A DNA stretch of 64,000 nucleotides from Phymorhynchus buccinoides (lineage: Eukaryota > Mollusca > Gastropoda > Neogastropoda > Raphitomidae): positions 45,501,116 through 45,565,115 of the forward strand of contig CM065699.1 in assembly GCA_017654935.2 (NCBI GenBank), written 5' to 3'. The translations under genes and the position numbers were made by a program. This document shows positions 1 through 9,600 of this stretch, one piece after another; position 1 is the first letter of the stretch; every line of letters starts with the position of its first letter. The notes below the pieces were generated by a model. That model was not told where the DNA came from, did not search any database, and saw only the letters and a list, made by a program, of their open reading frames with translations.

Positions 1-1465
1 CTAGATTAAGCTCTGTTGGACATTTGATGTGATTCCTGTATGGGGGTCTACATGAGTGAACAAAAACAGATGAATCATTTTTAGACAGAAGTGTTTCCTG
101 TGAATCGTGCCTCACAGACATCGTCACAACCGGATGGCATTTGGATTGAATCGAATGCAGTGGGTCTGCCTTTAACTCTTTCTATGCTAACCTGCGCTCT
201 CGTCGCAGGGCATGCGCACAACGCCTCGTTACTAAGGTAACGGGATATCGCATGTGAACTTTAAAAATTCATAGTTCATAGGTTAACAGTCATGCTTGCT
301 TCTAAGTGGCTCAGAGGGCTACTACTACGTTTCATTCGTGCCTCGACACTGACTGGCTGGTTGTAGGATCTATTTCGGGACCTTGGTACGTAAATGAGGG
401 GAGGGTACCCTTATATTTTTGCTCTATGAGTATGCTGGGCTTGACAAAACATGCATTTATTTTAAAATATCACAAATCAAAACTAATAAAGTGGATGCTT
501 TGAAACTGTTGCAGGTGTTAGTCCTGTATATTGTGTACATATTGCCAAACTTTCACGTTTGTATCTGTTACCATTATTTAGAAAATAATTTTGGGGTAAC
601 CTATGCAAATCGGCCAGTACAGAACATTTGCAAGGGGAAGCAACTGGCCAGCATAGAATGAGTTAAGAATATGTTCCCCTGTAAAGGCCCAGACACACTG
701 CATATGATTTGATACGATTGTGACCAGATCTGTGAGTCATGATTCACCTGAAATACTTCCGTCTAAAAATAGCTCTACTGTTTTCATTCACTCTACTTAT
801 GTAGACCGCAATACAGGAATCAAATATGGATGGGTGCAACTTTTCCTGCTATACAAGGATTTCCTGTTTTTGAATTTTACCAGAAAAGGAATTTCCTTTT
901 CTTTAATTTGTCAAACAAGATCTTTGTGTGTCTACTGTATTTTTCAAACACTTTAAAATAAGCGTTTGTATAAATTGTGGAAAAAGCAAACTAAAATACC
1001 TTCATAAATCAATTTTTTTCTTCAGCTGCAGGGGGACATTGCCCCTGGACCCCGGCCTTTCAGGTTTTTCATTTTGTGTAGTTGCACCCTTGTATAATAT
1101 AATGTCTGATACAAAAATAGATATTTTATTAGATTAGTGTCCGGGAGACTACAAATATAGAGAGCATAAGTAGTAGTATTTCATTGGATATATTTCATGA
1201 ATCGAATCGTATGCAGTGTAGCCGGCCCTTTAGACATGTTTTGACTGGCACTACTTGATTTGGTTTTCTTTCCCCTTCTTTGCTCTTTAATAAAGAATGT
1301 AATGGTCGAAATACGTGTTGTTTTTCCCCTCTTTCCCCATAGCAGTACAGTCATACACTGTTAATGATGTCACTAGCGTGTGACTGTGTTGCCATGGGGA
1401 AAGAGTGAAAAACAACAAGGTCCATTTTGACCATGGCATTCTCTTTTTGATCTATGTCTAGATCT
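1..1465. other. AT-rich non-coding stretch with one foldback
   Basis: No gene is recognisable here. The short reading frames have no family resemblance. Around 1318-1418 a segment beginning TTGTTTTTCCCCTC is mirrored about 100 bases later by GAGTGAAAAACAAC, which makes an imperfect foldback that looks like a small inverted-repeat element. A stretch near 1020-1095 (a pyrimidine-rich run, then GCCCCTGGACCCC) resembles 52195-52275, so it is probably interspersed repeat. Confidence 0.5.
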
Positions 1466-2105
1466 TAAATCCTCACTCACTGCCCACCTTCACCCGCCCC
1501 TACCCCCATCCCCTTTATCAGTGTCTCATGTTAGTGTAGGTCAAATGCTGTCCCTTCTTAAATCCTCACTCACTGCCCACCTTCACCCGCCCCTACCCCC
1601 ATCCCCTTTATCAGTGTCTCATGTTAGTGTAGGTCAAATGCTGTCCCTTCTTAAATCCTCACTCACTGCCCACCTTCACCCGCCCCTACCCCCATCCCCT
1701 TTATCAGTGTCTCATGTTAGTGTAGGTCAAATGCTGTCCCTTCTTAAATCCTCACTCACTGCCCACCTTCACCCGCCCCTACCCCCATCCCCTTTATCAG
1801 TATCTCATGTTAGTGTAGATCAAATGCTGTCCCTTCTTAGATCCTCACTCACTGCCCACCTTCACCCGCCCCTACCCCCATCCCCTTTATCAGTGTCTCA
1901 TGTTAGTGTAGGTCAAATGCTGTCCCTTCTTAAATCCTCACTCACTGCCCACCTTCACCCGCCCCTACCCCCATCCCCTTTATCAGTGTCTCATGTTAGT
2001 GTAGGTCAAATGCTGTCCCTTCTTAAATCCTCACTCACTGCCCACCTTCACCCGCCCCTACCCCCATCCCCTTTATCAGTGTCTCATGTTAGTGTAGGTC
2101 AAATG
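1466..2105. repeat. 93-bp minisatellite, about 6.9 units
   Basis: The unit runs from TAAATCCTCACTCACTGCCC to the next copy exactly 93 bases later, at 1466, 1559, 1652, 1745, 1838, 1931 and 2024. Units are nearly identical; the one starting at 1838 has a few substitutions (TAGATCC, and TATCTCATG and GTAGATC in the unit before it). Because 93 is a multiple of three, one frame stays open through the array and gives a periodic 31-residue pseudo-protein. I consider that frame fortuitous. Confidence 0.93.
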
Positions 2106-2685
2106 AAAAAGAAACACCCCAAGGTGCTGATGAGACCCAGAGATGCACCAGCCACGCCTGCTCTATCAACACGAGAGCAGCCCTGCTCCAGCCCTGGAAG
2201 TCTGTGTTGTTATTTAGGAGCAGGCACACACGGGACATTCCATGAAGTATACAGAGCTACAGGGCACATAGCTACTCCCGGCTTGGTGACCATCGTATAT
2301 CCTATACAATGCAGAGGAGTCCTTGCGAAATGTCCCCATGGGTGTACTAGCCCGTTGTTCATGACTGCAGAGCCCACCGGCAAAAGACACCCACTCAGAA
2401 ACCAGCATGCATCCAACAGCCCCCCACCAAGGACAGGCGAGGCCAGTGCATCTCCAGACAGCCACAGGCTCTCGCGCCTTACGGTCTTATTGCCTCAGAA
2501 GAGAATCCCAGAATGTATTGTCTTATTTCTTAGGTCTTTCCCTAGTCATCCCAAGAGGGGAAAATAATGAGAAAGAAACACCCGAAGGTGCTGATAGGAC
2601 CCAGAGATGCACCGGCCACACCTGCCCTATCAACACGAGAGCAGCCATGCTCCAGCCTTGGAAGTCTGTGTTGTGTTTATTTATT
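2106..2685. repeat. Direct repeat pair of about 100 bp
   Basis: The segment at about 2107-2215 (AAAGAAACACCCCAAGGTGC, then a stretch ending GGAAGTCTGTGTTGT) recurs at about 2573-2680 with roughly 10% differences. The copies are about 465 bp apart in the same orientation. The second copy has no minisatellite before it. This looks like a duplicated fragment of a dispersed repeat; there is no evidence of coding. Confidence 0.75.
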
Positions 2686-2723
2686 TATTATTGTTAAGCA
2701 GTTTGAATTGATTGTAATGTATA

Positions 2724-2897
2724 TACAGTATTTTGCAGACTAAAAGTCAATACTTTTCCCCCAGACTGAGACCCCTGCGCCTTATAATGTGACTGATAAT
2801 ATAGTAAGAAACTATAATAACAAAATCTGAATTTTGTGTAAATTTTTGGGGGTACGCCTTATAATCAGGTGCGCCTTGTAGTCCGTCAAATATGGTA
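2724..2897 (+). mobile_element. Small inverted-repeat element of the GCGCCTTATAAT family
   Basis: Ends TACAGTATTTTGCAGACT and GTCCGTCAAATATGGTA are imperfect inverted repeats. Inside lie CTGCGCCTTATAATGTGACT and AGGTGCGCCTTGTAGTCC. The same family occurs at 20036-20229, 26333-26531 and, interrupted, at 61585-62343. It is short, non-coding and flanked by TA, so a Tc1/mariner-type MITE is my inference. Confidence 0.75.
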
Positions 2898-2924
2898 ATT
2901 CATGAGTATCTTATGTTGTTGTTG

Positions 2925-3060
2925 TCGTTCCTTGGCTTAAAGACTCCAGGGATAACATTAAGTGTGTGGCCGTTTTTGATTACCCCGTCACGTGGGCAGC
3001 CACACTCCGACTTTGGAGGATTTTGGACTGATGATGTTATGCGAGGAGCTTGCCATGGCT
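2925..3060 (+). repeat. Interspersed repeat fragment
   Basis: Contains GTTCCTTGGCTTAAAGACTC, GATTACCCCGTCACGTGGGC and CACACTCCGACTTTGGAGGA. The same modules in the reverse orientation occur at about 33475-33605 (inside COMMD2 intron 4) and 35135-35300 (intron 3). Non-coding; class undetermined. Confidence 0.7.
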
Positions 3061-3245
3061 AAAGTCAACCCCGGCATAACTATGCAGAACATAGCAATAT
3101 TTTGAAGTAGCCTTGGTGTTTCTAGCTTATGTCAATTGGTCCGACACAGCCTTATGCCAGGGCGAAAGTATCCCATGTGTAGGACTTGTTGTGGGGAAGA
3201 ATACTTAAGAGACAGAGGCGTGTTGGTGCGGTCTCTGTGTTTCAG

Positions 3246-3319
3246 ATGCCTGGCAATGAACCCGCTCTGGGACTGGCCAAAGGGCTGGTGAAAGCCTGGG
3301 AACTCTACAACAATGTGGA
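3246..3319 (+). CDS. Candidate internal coding exon, gene not recognised
   Basis: The 74-nt segment follows an acceptor-like CTCTGTGTTTCAG and ends at a strong donor, GTGGA/GTGAGT. One frame reads MPGNEPALGLAKGLVKAWEL followed by YNNVE, with balanced, protein-like composition in contrast to the surrounding AT-rich DNA. I cannot assign it to a family. No partner exons are visible in the first 6 kb, and about 85 bp downstream there is a degraded copy. It may be an exon of a gene extending off the left edge or with long introns, or a fragment of a retrocopy. The phase and whether the ATG is a true start are unknown. Confidence 0.4.
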
Positions 3320-3403
3320 GTGAGTACTGCTCATGTGTGTGTCACTGTGTGTGGGGGCTCAAGGGGCGAGTATGCAAGAATATGCGTGTGAGGGTATGAG
3401 AGC

Positions 3404-3478
3404 ATGCCTGACAATGAACTGGCTTTAGGACTCCGACTGGCCAAAGGGCTTGTGGAAACTTTGTAATAATGCTGAATG
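3404..3478 (+). pseudogene. Decayed duplicate of the candidate exon at 3246
   Basis: ATGCCTGACAATGAACTGGC, then GACTGGCCAAAGGGCTTGTG and AATAATGCTGAATGAGTA, follow the order of the exon at 3246-3319. Here there are insertions (an extra TTTAGGACTCC block), lost bases and an in-frame stop at TAATAA. It looks like a tandem duplication of exon plus donor, followed by decay. Confidence 0.55.
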
Positions 3479-3479
3479 A

Positions 3480-3640
3480 GTAGAGTGTGTGTGTCTGTGT
3501 GTGTGAGAGAGAGAGTGTGTTTGTTTGTTTGTGTGTGTGCTTGTAAGAGTGTGTATGTATTCCCTGTGTGTGTGTATGTGTGTGTGTCTGCGCATGCATG
3601 CATATGGGTGTATTACATGTACATTCTTGTGTGCTTGCAT
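3480..3640. repeat. GT-rich microsatellite
   Basis: Imperfect (GT)n with GA and TTTG interruptions. The small frames here (Cys/Val or His/Thr repeats) are translation of the repeat. Confidence 0.85.
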
Positions 3641-5770
3641 CTATATGTGCATGGAAACTTACGCAAACATGTGTTCAGTCTGCTTGTCATTTGTGTTTCA
3701 AATCATTAAACGATTTGATGTATGAAATTCATCAAAGAAAGAATAGAAAGCAGTGGAAATAATTAAGTGAAATGTTAAGCTTGTTGCAGACCATGTTTTT
3801 GTGTAGATGAGATTAACTCTTTCATTCCTGGTTTTACACTAACTGTTACTTCCCCTTATTCCTATGTTTCTAGTATCTATCTATTCCCTTCATTCCTGGA
3901 TTTATAGAGGGTTAAAAATGTGATAATGGGGTACTTATTTTAGAGACTTACGGCAGTAACCCACATTACAAGAACCTAAGAATGTCATATACTGTTGTGT
4001 AGGGAATTGATGTGAGAAGCTGTTTGTGACCATGTTGACACATTATGGTGACATGACAGATGACACACAGGTGTAAAACAGGTAAGTTTACAATTTAACA
4101 TAAAACATACCATCATGCAGGTCAGTGTTTTTAAAGCAAATTGTATATTTCATGCACACACTCACCAAGTGACGCCTCCTGTACATCCCCATGCATTGTG
4201 CTTGTCATTACTCCACAGATAAGTGTCACCATTGTCACCATAATTGTCCCCAACACATCAACAGTTTATTGTCTGTTTTGATGATTATGTATGGATACAA
4301 CACAAATATATAGAGGACAAGCACCACACTATTTTGCACACCTTTTTTTACACAGATAATATTTTCACGTTCCCTATCTACGCATGTATGTACCCCTGTC
4401 ACAGTCATCACATCACATGTCACACATCTGTGACACGTGTGTGACACACCTTGAAGCAGTCACTGTGACGCTGTTTGCAGCACAGATACCACACTTTTCA
4501 CACATCATTGTAGTTTGACACGTTTTGAAGGGGTGTCGGTATAGCTGACACCAGTGTGTGCATGCTTGTACTTGGGGTGTCGTGCCGTGCACAACACACA
4601 GGTGTGCTTGTCACCTACACCTTTGTTTTTCTCTGGCTCCTCGGTGCGTTTTTTTTTAGGTGTTATTGTTGGTATATTCTAGCAGAGAACTGAACATTTC
4701 ATCAGAGTAATATAACTGAAAATAATCTTGCGCTTTCATTGATGTGTCTAACACACACACAGGCCCTGATCGATGTTTGAATTCCGTCCTAGTTTCGGTT
4801 TTGGTGTGACATAATTCCCCCTAATCCACTCAAAACTCGGTCGAGTGTAGAACAAAGGTAAGTTTTGATAATCTAACTCCTCACCACTAGCATCATCACC
4901 ACCTATATGCGCTTCAATAGATGCCACGAACTAAACTCACTCTTCTTCTGTCAAATTGGTCAGAATCAGAATTTTCTCCACCTTCTATTTTCACTACCAA
5001 CAAAAACTGCCACGTGCACAGTACACACCTACTACACGCATTCACTCAAAACGACCCCTTTCCCACAGAGCTGGAAGGAGGAGGGGGTGGGGGAAAGGGA
5101 AGGGTAAACGGCTGGGGGGTCTGGCATCACATTCCATTCATAAACAGTCCCGTTAGGGCTGGGTCACGGGTAAATGACGTACTTTGATGGCGCGAATTGC
5201 AGTAAGTCCAAAGTACGATCCCGGAATACCGGTCTCTCGGATTGAAAGGAGTTATTTCTTCCAGAACGGTTTTCCGTTCTCCAGGATTGAAAGGTATTAA
5301 GCCTTGAAACCGGAAAACCGGTCTGCAGGATTGAAAGAGTTAATTAATTCAACACTGGCCGATTGCTTCCTTTCATAACCATTCAACACGAGAGTACGCT
5401 ATGGCGTACATAGGGTTTAAACATTCACACTTCACAACTCATGAACCCATGCAACCCAAACTGGTATAAAAGTATTCCTCTATGGTCCCTTAATAGTTTT
5501 CAACCAATGAAATGACTTCTAGTCTATTTAAAGGATGGCAATGAATGAAAACGGCATTTGTTTGGTAGCCTCGACTTACGTGGTACATACCCCAATAAAT
5601 CTGTAACTTATTGTTTGGGGAAAGTGACCTATTAATTGTTCTGACAACTAGTCAAATGACATGATGTTCTGTGGCAAGAATGATCCCTGCAACTAACAAG
5701 ATAGTAGGAAACTGTTATAACATCATCAGACTTTTGTGTAAAAATGGTGTGTGTGTCTGTTATAATATGA
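3641..5770. other. No gene seen; possible long inverted-repeat relic
   Basis: Near 3811 the sequence TTAACTCTTTCATTCCTGG is mirrored near 5325-5345 by CAGGATTGAAAGAGTTAATT, and similar CCGGTTTTCC/ATTGAAAGG modules recur at 5230-5330. This could be a 1.5-kb element with short inverted ends or two independent repeat fragments. At 4375-4470 there is a run of TGTGACAC/GTCACA words. No coding sequence is recognised. Confidence 0.35.
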
Positions 5771-5779
5771 AATGCCTTA

Positions 5780-6260
5780 TACTATAACAGGGTTCATAGG
5801 GGCCTTACCAGTCCTTATAAGTCTTGACCAATTGAAATCTCCAAGTAAGGCCTTACAAGTGCTTACATTCACTTCAAGGTCCTTACAAGTCCTGACAGCT
5901 GCCCAAAACTGCCCTGAGCAGCAAGACCATACTCAAAATAGATCGCAGAAGCAGCACTTTTACACTTGAGAAACATCGCTCAGCACCTACTTCACCTTAC
6001 CCCCCCCCCCCCCCCCCCCCCCTTCCCGTTTCAACTGACCGCTTAGCAGACGAACGATGCACCGCGAGTTGTCAAGAGAAATTGGAAAATCTCATTCTTT
6101 ATCCTGGTGTTGTTTTGCGAGAAAACACGTATATCTGTGTCAGCCATAGTTTTTCTATCTGCTTAAGCATTGTTCACAATGCTGGGAAAGTGTTCCTTTC
6201 AAGATCGTTGGCTAAAAGATGGACATTATCCTTAGGCCTACAGGTCCTTACAAGGTCCTT
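5780..6260. other. Left flank of the DIRS insertion, with CCTTACAAG repeats and a C22 tract
   Basis: Repeated words such as GGCCTTACAAGTGCTTACAT and AAGGTCCTTACAAGTCCTGA occur at 5800-5900 and again at 6238-6260. Position 6001-6022 is an uninterrupted run of 22 C. The DIRS element begins immediately after GGTCCTT at 6260. Confidence 0.6.
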
Positions 6261-6276
6261 AATCTATTCTATCATG

Positions 6277-6469
6277 TTACCGTTTCACTACGAATGAGTT
6301 ATCTCTTCCAATTTGGAGCTAATGCCAATTACCAAAGACCAAAAAGTCTTAGTCTTCACAAGACTAACTTACTTCCCTTGGTCTGGTTTAGCAATACCAC
6401 TGAGCTGCTGTGGATCCCCTTCCTGACGTCACTTCCGGGGAGCCAACTTTGAATCATAATAAATTTTTT
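6277..6469 (+). repeat. Left inverted terminal repeat of the DIRS element
   Basis: Starts TTACCGTTTCACTACGAATG and ends near ATCATAATAAATTTTTT. It is nearly identical, in reverse complement, to 12228-12420 (one mismatch seen, ATAATAAA versus ATGATAAA). The equal 193-bp lengths support the pairing. Confidence 0.95.
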
Positions 6470-6685
6470 CCAATTGGAGCTGCCATGTTCTTTTTTGCTC
6501 TGCAAATTTAATTCATTTTCAAGCTATTTTCCTTGCCATTCTACCTTCTTTGTGTTCCCTTTTGCCCCTTGGGTAACAGGTATTGTCAGTGTATAATTTT
6601 AATTTGATTTTTTGGGATCGAATTTGGGTTAAAGTGAAATTATTTGATTGTTGTTTGACACCGGTTTTGTGCCCTCGTTGTTAAC

Positions 6686-9600
6686 ATGTCGGACATCGGT
6701 GTCACTTCTGTGCCTTCTGCTTCTACTTCGTCGTCGTCGTCTAAGCAGTCTAGGGATGAGAAAGGGAAGTTCCTTTCTATCCCTACCCCTAGTTCTAGTT
6801 CTAGTTCGAAGAAAGAGTCCAGTTCTAAGTCTAGGTCGTCTTCTTCTTCTTCGTCTTCGAAGAAGAAAGTGCCCCCCCCTCCCCCCCTCCTTCCCACTCA
6901 TTCTTCTTCTAGTACTTCTGCTGTGTCGGAGCCGTCTGTGGAGCAGACGGAACATGTCATTTCTTTAGTAGATTCCTCTACCTTAGTCTCCGATATGCTG
7001 GCAGAATTACAGAACAAGGGTTTAGTTTTGGTCCCGTCCTCTTCTTTGGTTTCGATGAGGCCCACCACGACTAGGACAAATACAAAACTTGACTGTGACT
7101 CAGTACCATTGGATGAACCGCCAAGTTTGGCGGATGAGAACCTCAGAGACAGAGTGCCTTACCTTTCTCGAAGTTTCGACGGATTTGAAACGGCTGTTTC
7201 AACCTCTTACTCGACGGACCAACTGGCCAGTTTGGAGAGGAAGACCGGCATACCGATCTTCTCAACGGATGAAAATCTCGACGGACACTTCTCTGACCGT
7301 CGGGAACGGACACGGACGGACACGGTACCGGTCTACGACTCCCGTTCACGTGAGTGTGTGATTCCACGGATGGATTCTCCCAGAAACTGGCAAATTCGTA
7401 ACTCTAGACCTGTAAGTCCGCCCGGTTCGTCCGGGAGCGGCAGCATGGCGCGGGGCTGGAAGAAGTCCGGTCATGTGCGGTCCCAAACCGGTACCCGTCA
7501 TGGGGACTCCGGCCGCCCGTGGGGCGAGGCAGATAACGGCTCCGTCATCCGTGAACCAGTGAAACACGGTCACGTGACACTAGAAACTGCTACCCGTACC
7601 GGTAGCACCGTGCCCGTGGGCACCGGCGGCACGGACCGCATACGGACAACGTCCGTTGATCCGTCAAAACGGACTATGCTGTCACGGCACAGAACAGTCT
7701 CTGCTACAGAGAGATTTTCGACGGATGAAACTCCGCATGGGCTTCCCTCTGGGAACTCTGGCTTGGGTCTACATATTTCTCCTGTCGAAGATGATTTTCT
7801 TCCGCCTTACTCCGAGGATGACGGCGAATTTGACTCAGCAGTGAGAGACGAAGTTCGTCGGGTCATGCGTGAGAGATTTTCCGATCATCAACACCCTGGT
7901 GATGAAACAGATCAGGACGTTGATCGTTTCTCACGGGTGGAGCAGGGCAGCTTCTGTTCTGAGCCCCCTGTACAAGTGGAACCAGTTCCTTCTACCGGGA
8001 ACTATCAAGGATACTTGGATATTCTCCGTCCATACTGTCAGGACATCAAACCGATGCCTCTTTCTGAGTCGAATTCCAGCAAGGAACAGCCACAGTTTTT
8101 CGGAGAATTACAGGCTCCAAAAGAAGCAAGACTTGCTCTTCACACTTCGCCGTTTATTCGCCAAGAGCTTCGACGTGCTGACTCTATTCTCTGGACTCAG
8201 CCTCAGATTCTGACCGAGGAGGACGACGGTCCCCCTCCACGTCAACCGGACCCAATTCCTTCTCGTGCGGGGACATTCCTGAAGAAAGACTTCTTCCCCC
8301 CGTTTCAGCTATCCAGTACCTTTGTGCCTGTGCCTTCGCACTCGAGTGTGTCTCCTCAAGAGAAACAATCTCTGGATTTTAGGCCACAGAGAGGACAATC
8401 GACGGTCTCTTTCTCACAGTCCTCGTTTAACAACTTGGAAAGATCGTCTTACGCTGTTCTCCGAGCCGCTTCTCTCGCTACCTCCATGCTGCAGACTCTG
8501 TCCCAGATAGTGGGCTCCACCACAACGGCTAAACCAGAAGATTTTAGCCTGCTTGAGTCCATAGATGAACGTGCATTGGGTGTTTGTTTGGCTTCGCTCA
8601 ACAAAGCAGTGAACTCGATTTCGTCAGTGGCTTCTAGCACCAAGGTTCAACTGGCTGCTACTTACAGAGACTCTGTGGTCCGGGCTTGTAAACTCCGACT
8701 GGACCTCGAAGAACGCTCCACTCTACGTTCCTGCCCGTCCCATCCTTCCGCCACCTTCCACCCGAACACGGTCAAGGACGTTCTGGAAGGCTCCAAGAAA
8801 CGGAGGAACGATCTCTCTCAAGAACAGCTCATGATGTGGGCTCGTAAGGCTGCGAGTCAGAGTTTTGCCGCTCCTCAACCTAAGCGCGCGCGCACAGAGT
8901 TCAAGCCAGCCAGTCACACTCCCTCCAGGATGATGTCTTCTAGGGGTCGTGTTTCTCGCTTCCCCTACAACCAGTCTTCAGGTCAGCGCCACCGTCCCGC
9001 TTTCCAGCCCACTCCCCCCTCAGGAACCTCCCCTGTCCTCTCACCCAATCTCCTTCCCAGCACCCCAAGACCGGGCAAAATTCGAAGCTCTCGACAAAGA
9101 AGTCGCCTCTCTACAGCAGAAGGGAGCCATCATTCCAGTGGCCCCGGTGGACTCGGGGTTCTACTCTCGCCTGTTTGTAGTCCCCAAAAAGAACGGAGAG
9201 TTTCGCCCTGTCTTGGACCTTTCCCCTCTGAACAAGTACATCCGTACGGACAAGTTCAAGATGGAGACAGCCGCTTCCATCCGTCTGTCCATTCTTCAGA
9301 ACGATTGGGCTACATCCATCGACCTGCGCGACGCATATTTCCATGTGGGCATTCACCCGTCGCGGCAGAAGTTCCTTCGCTTTGTCTGGAGGCAACAGAC
9401 GTTCCAGTTTGTGGCCCTGCCCTTCGGCCTGTCGCCAGCCCCTTGGATTTTTACGAGAGTCACCAAGGAACTTGTGCGGATTGCCAGGTCACAATCCATC
9501 CGCCTTCGCGTCTACCTGGACGACTGGCTTCTACTGGCGTCCTCTCGCGCACTCTGCTTGAGTCAAACGGAAACCCTGGTTCAACTGTCCGCTTCTCTGG

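Noticed and set aside
1521..2567. 348-codon frame with 31-residue repeats
   Set aside because: It is translation of the 93-bp minisatellite plus a chance extension; no splice signals, no recognisable domain.
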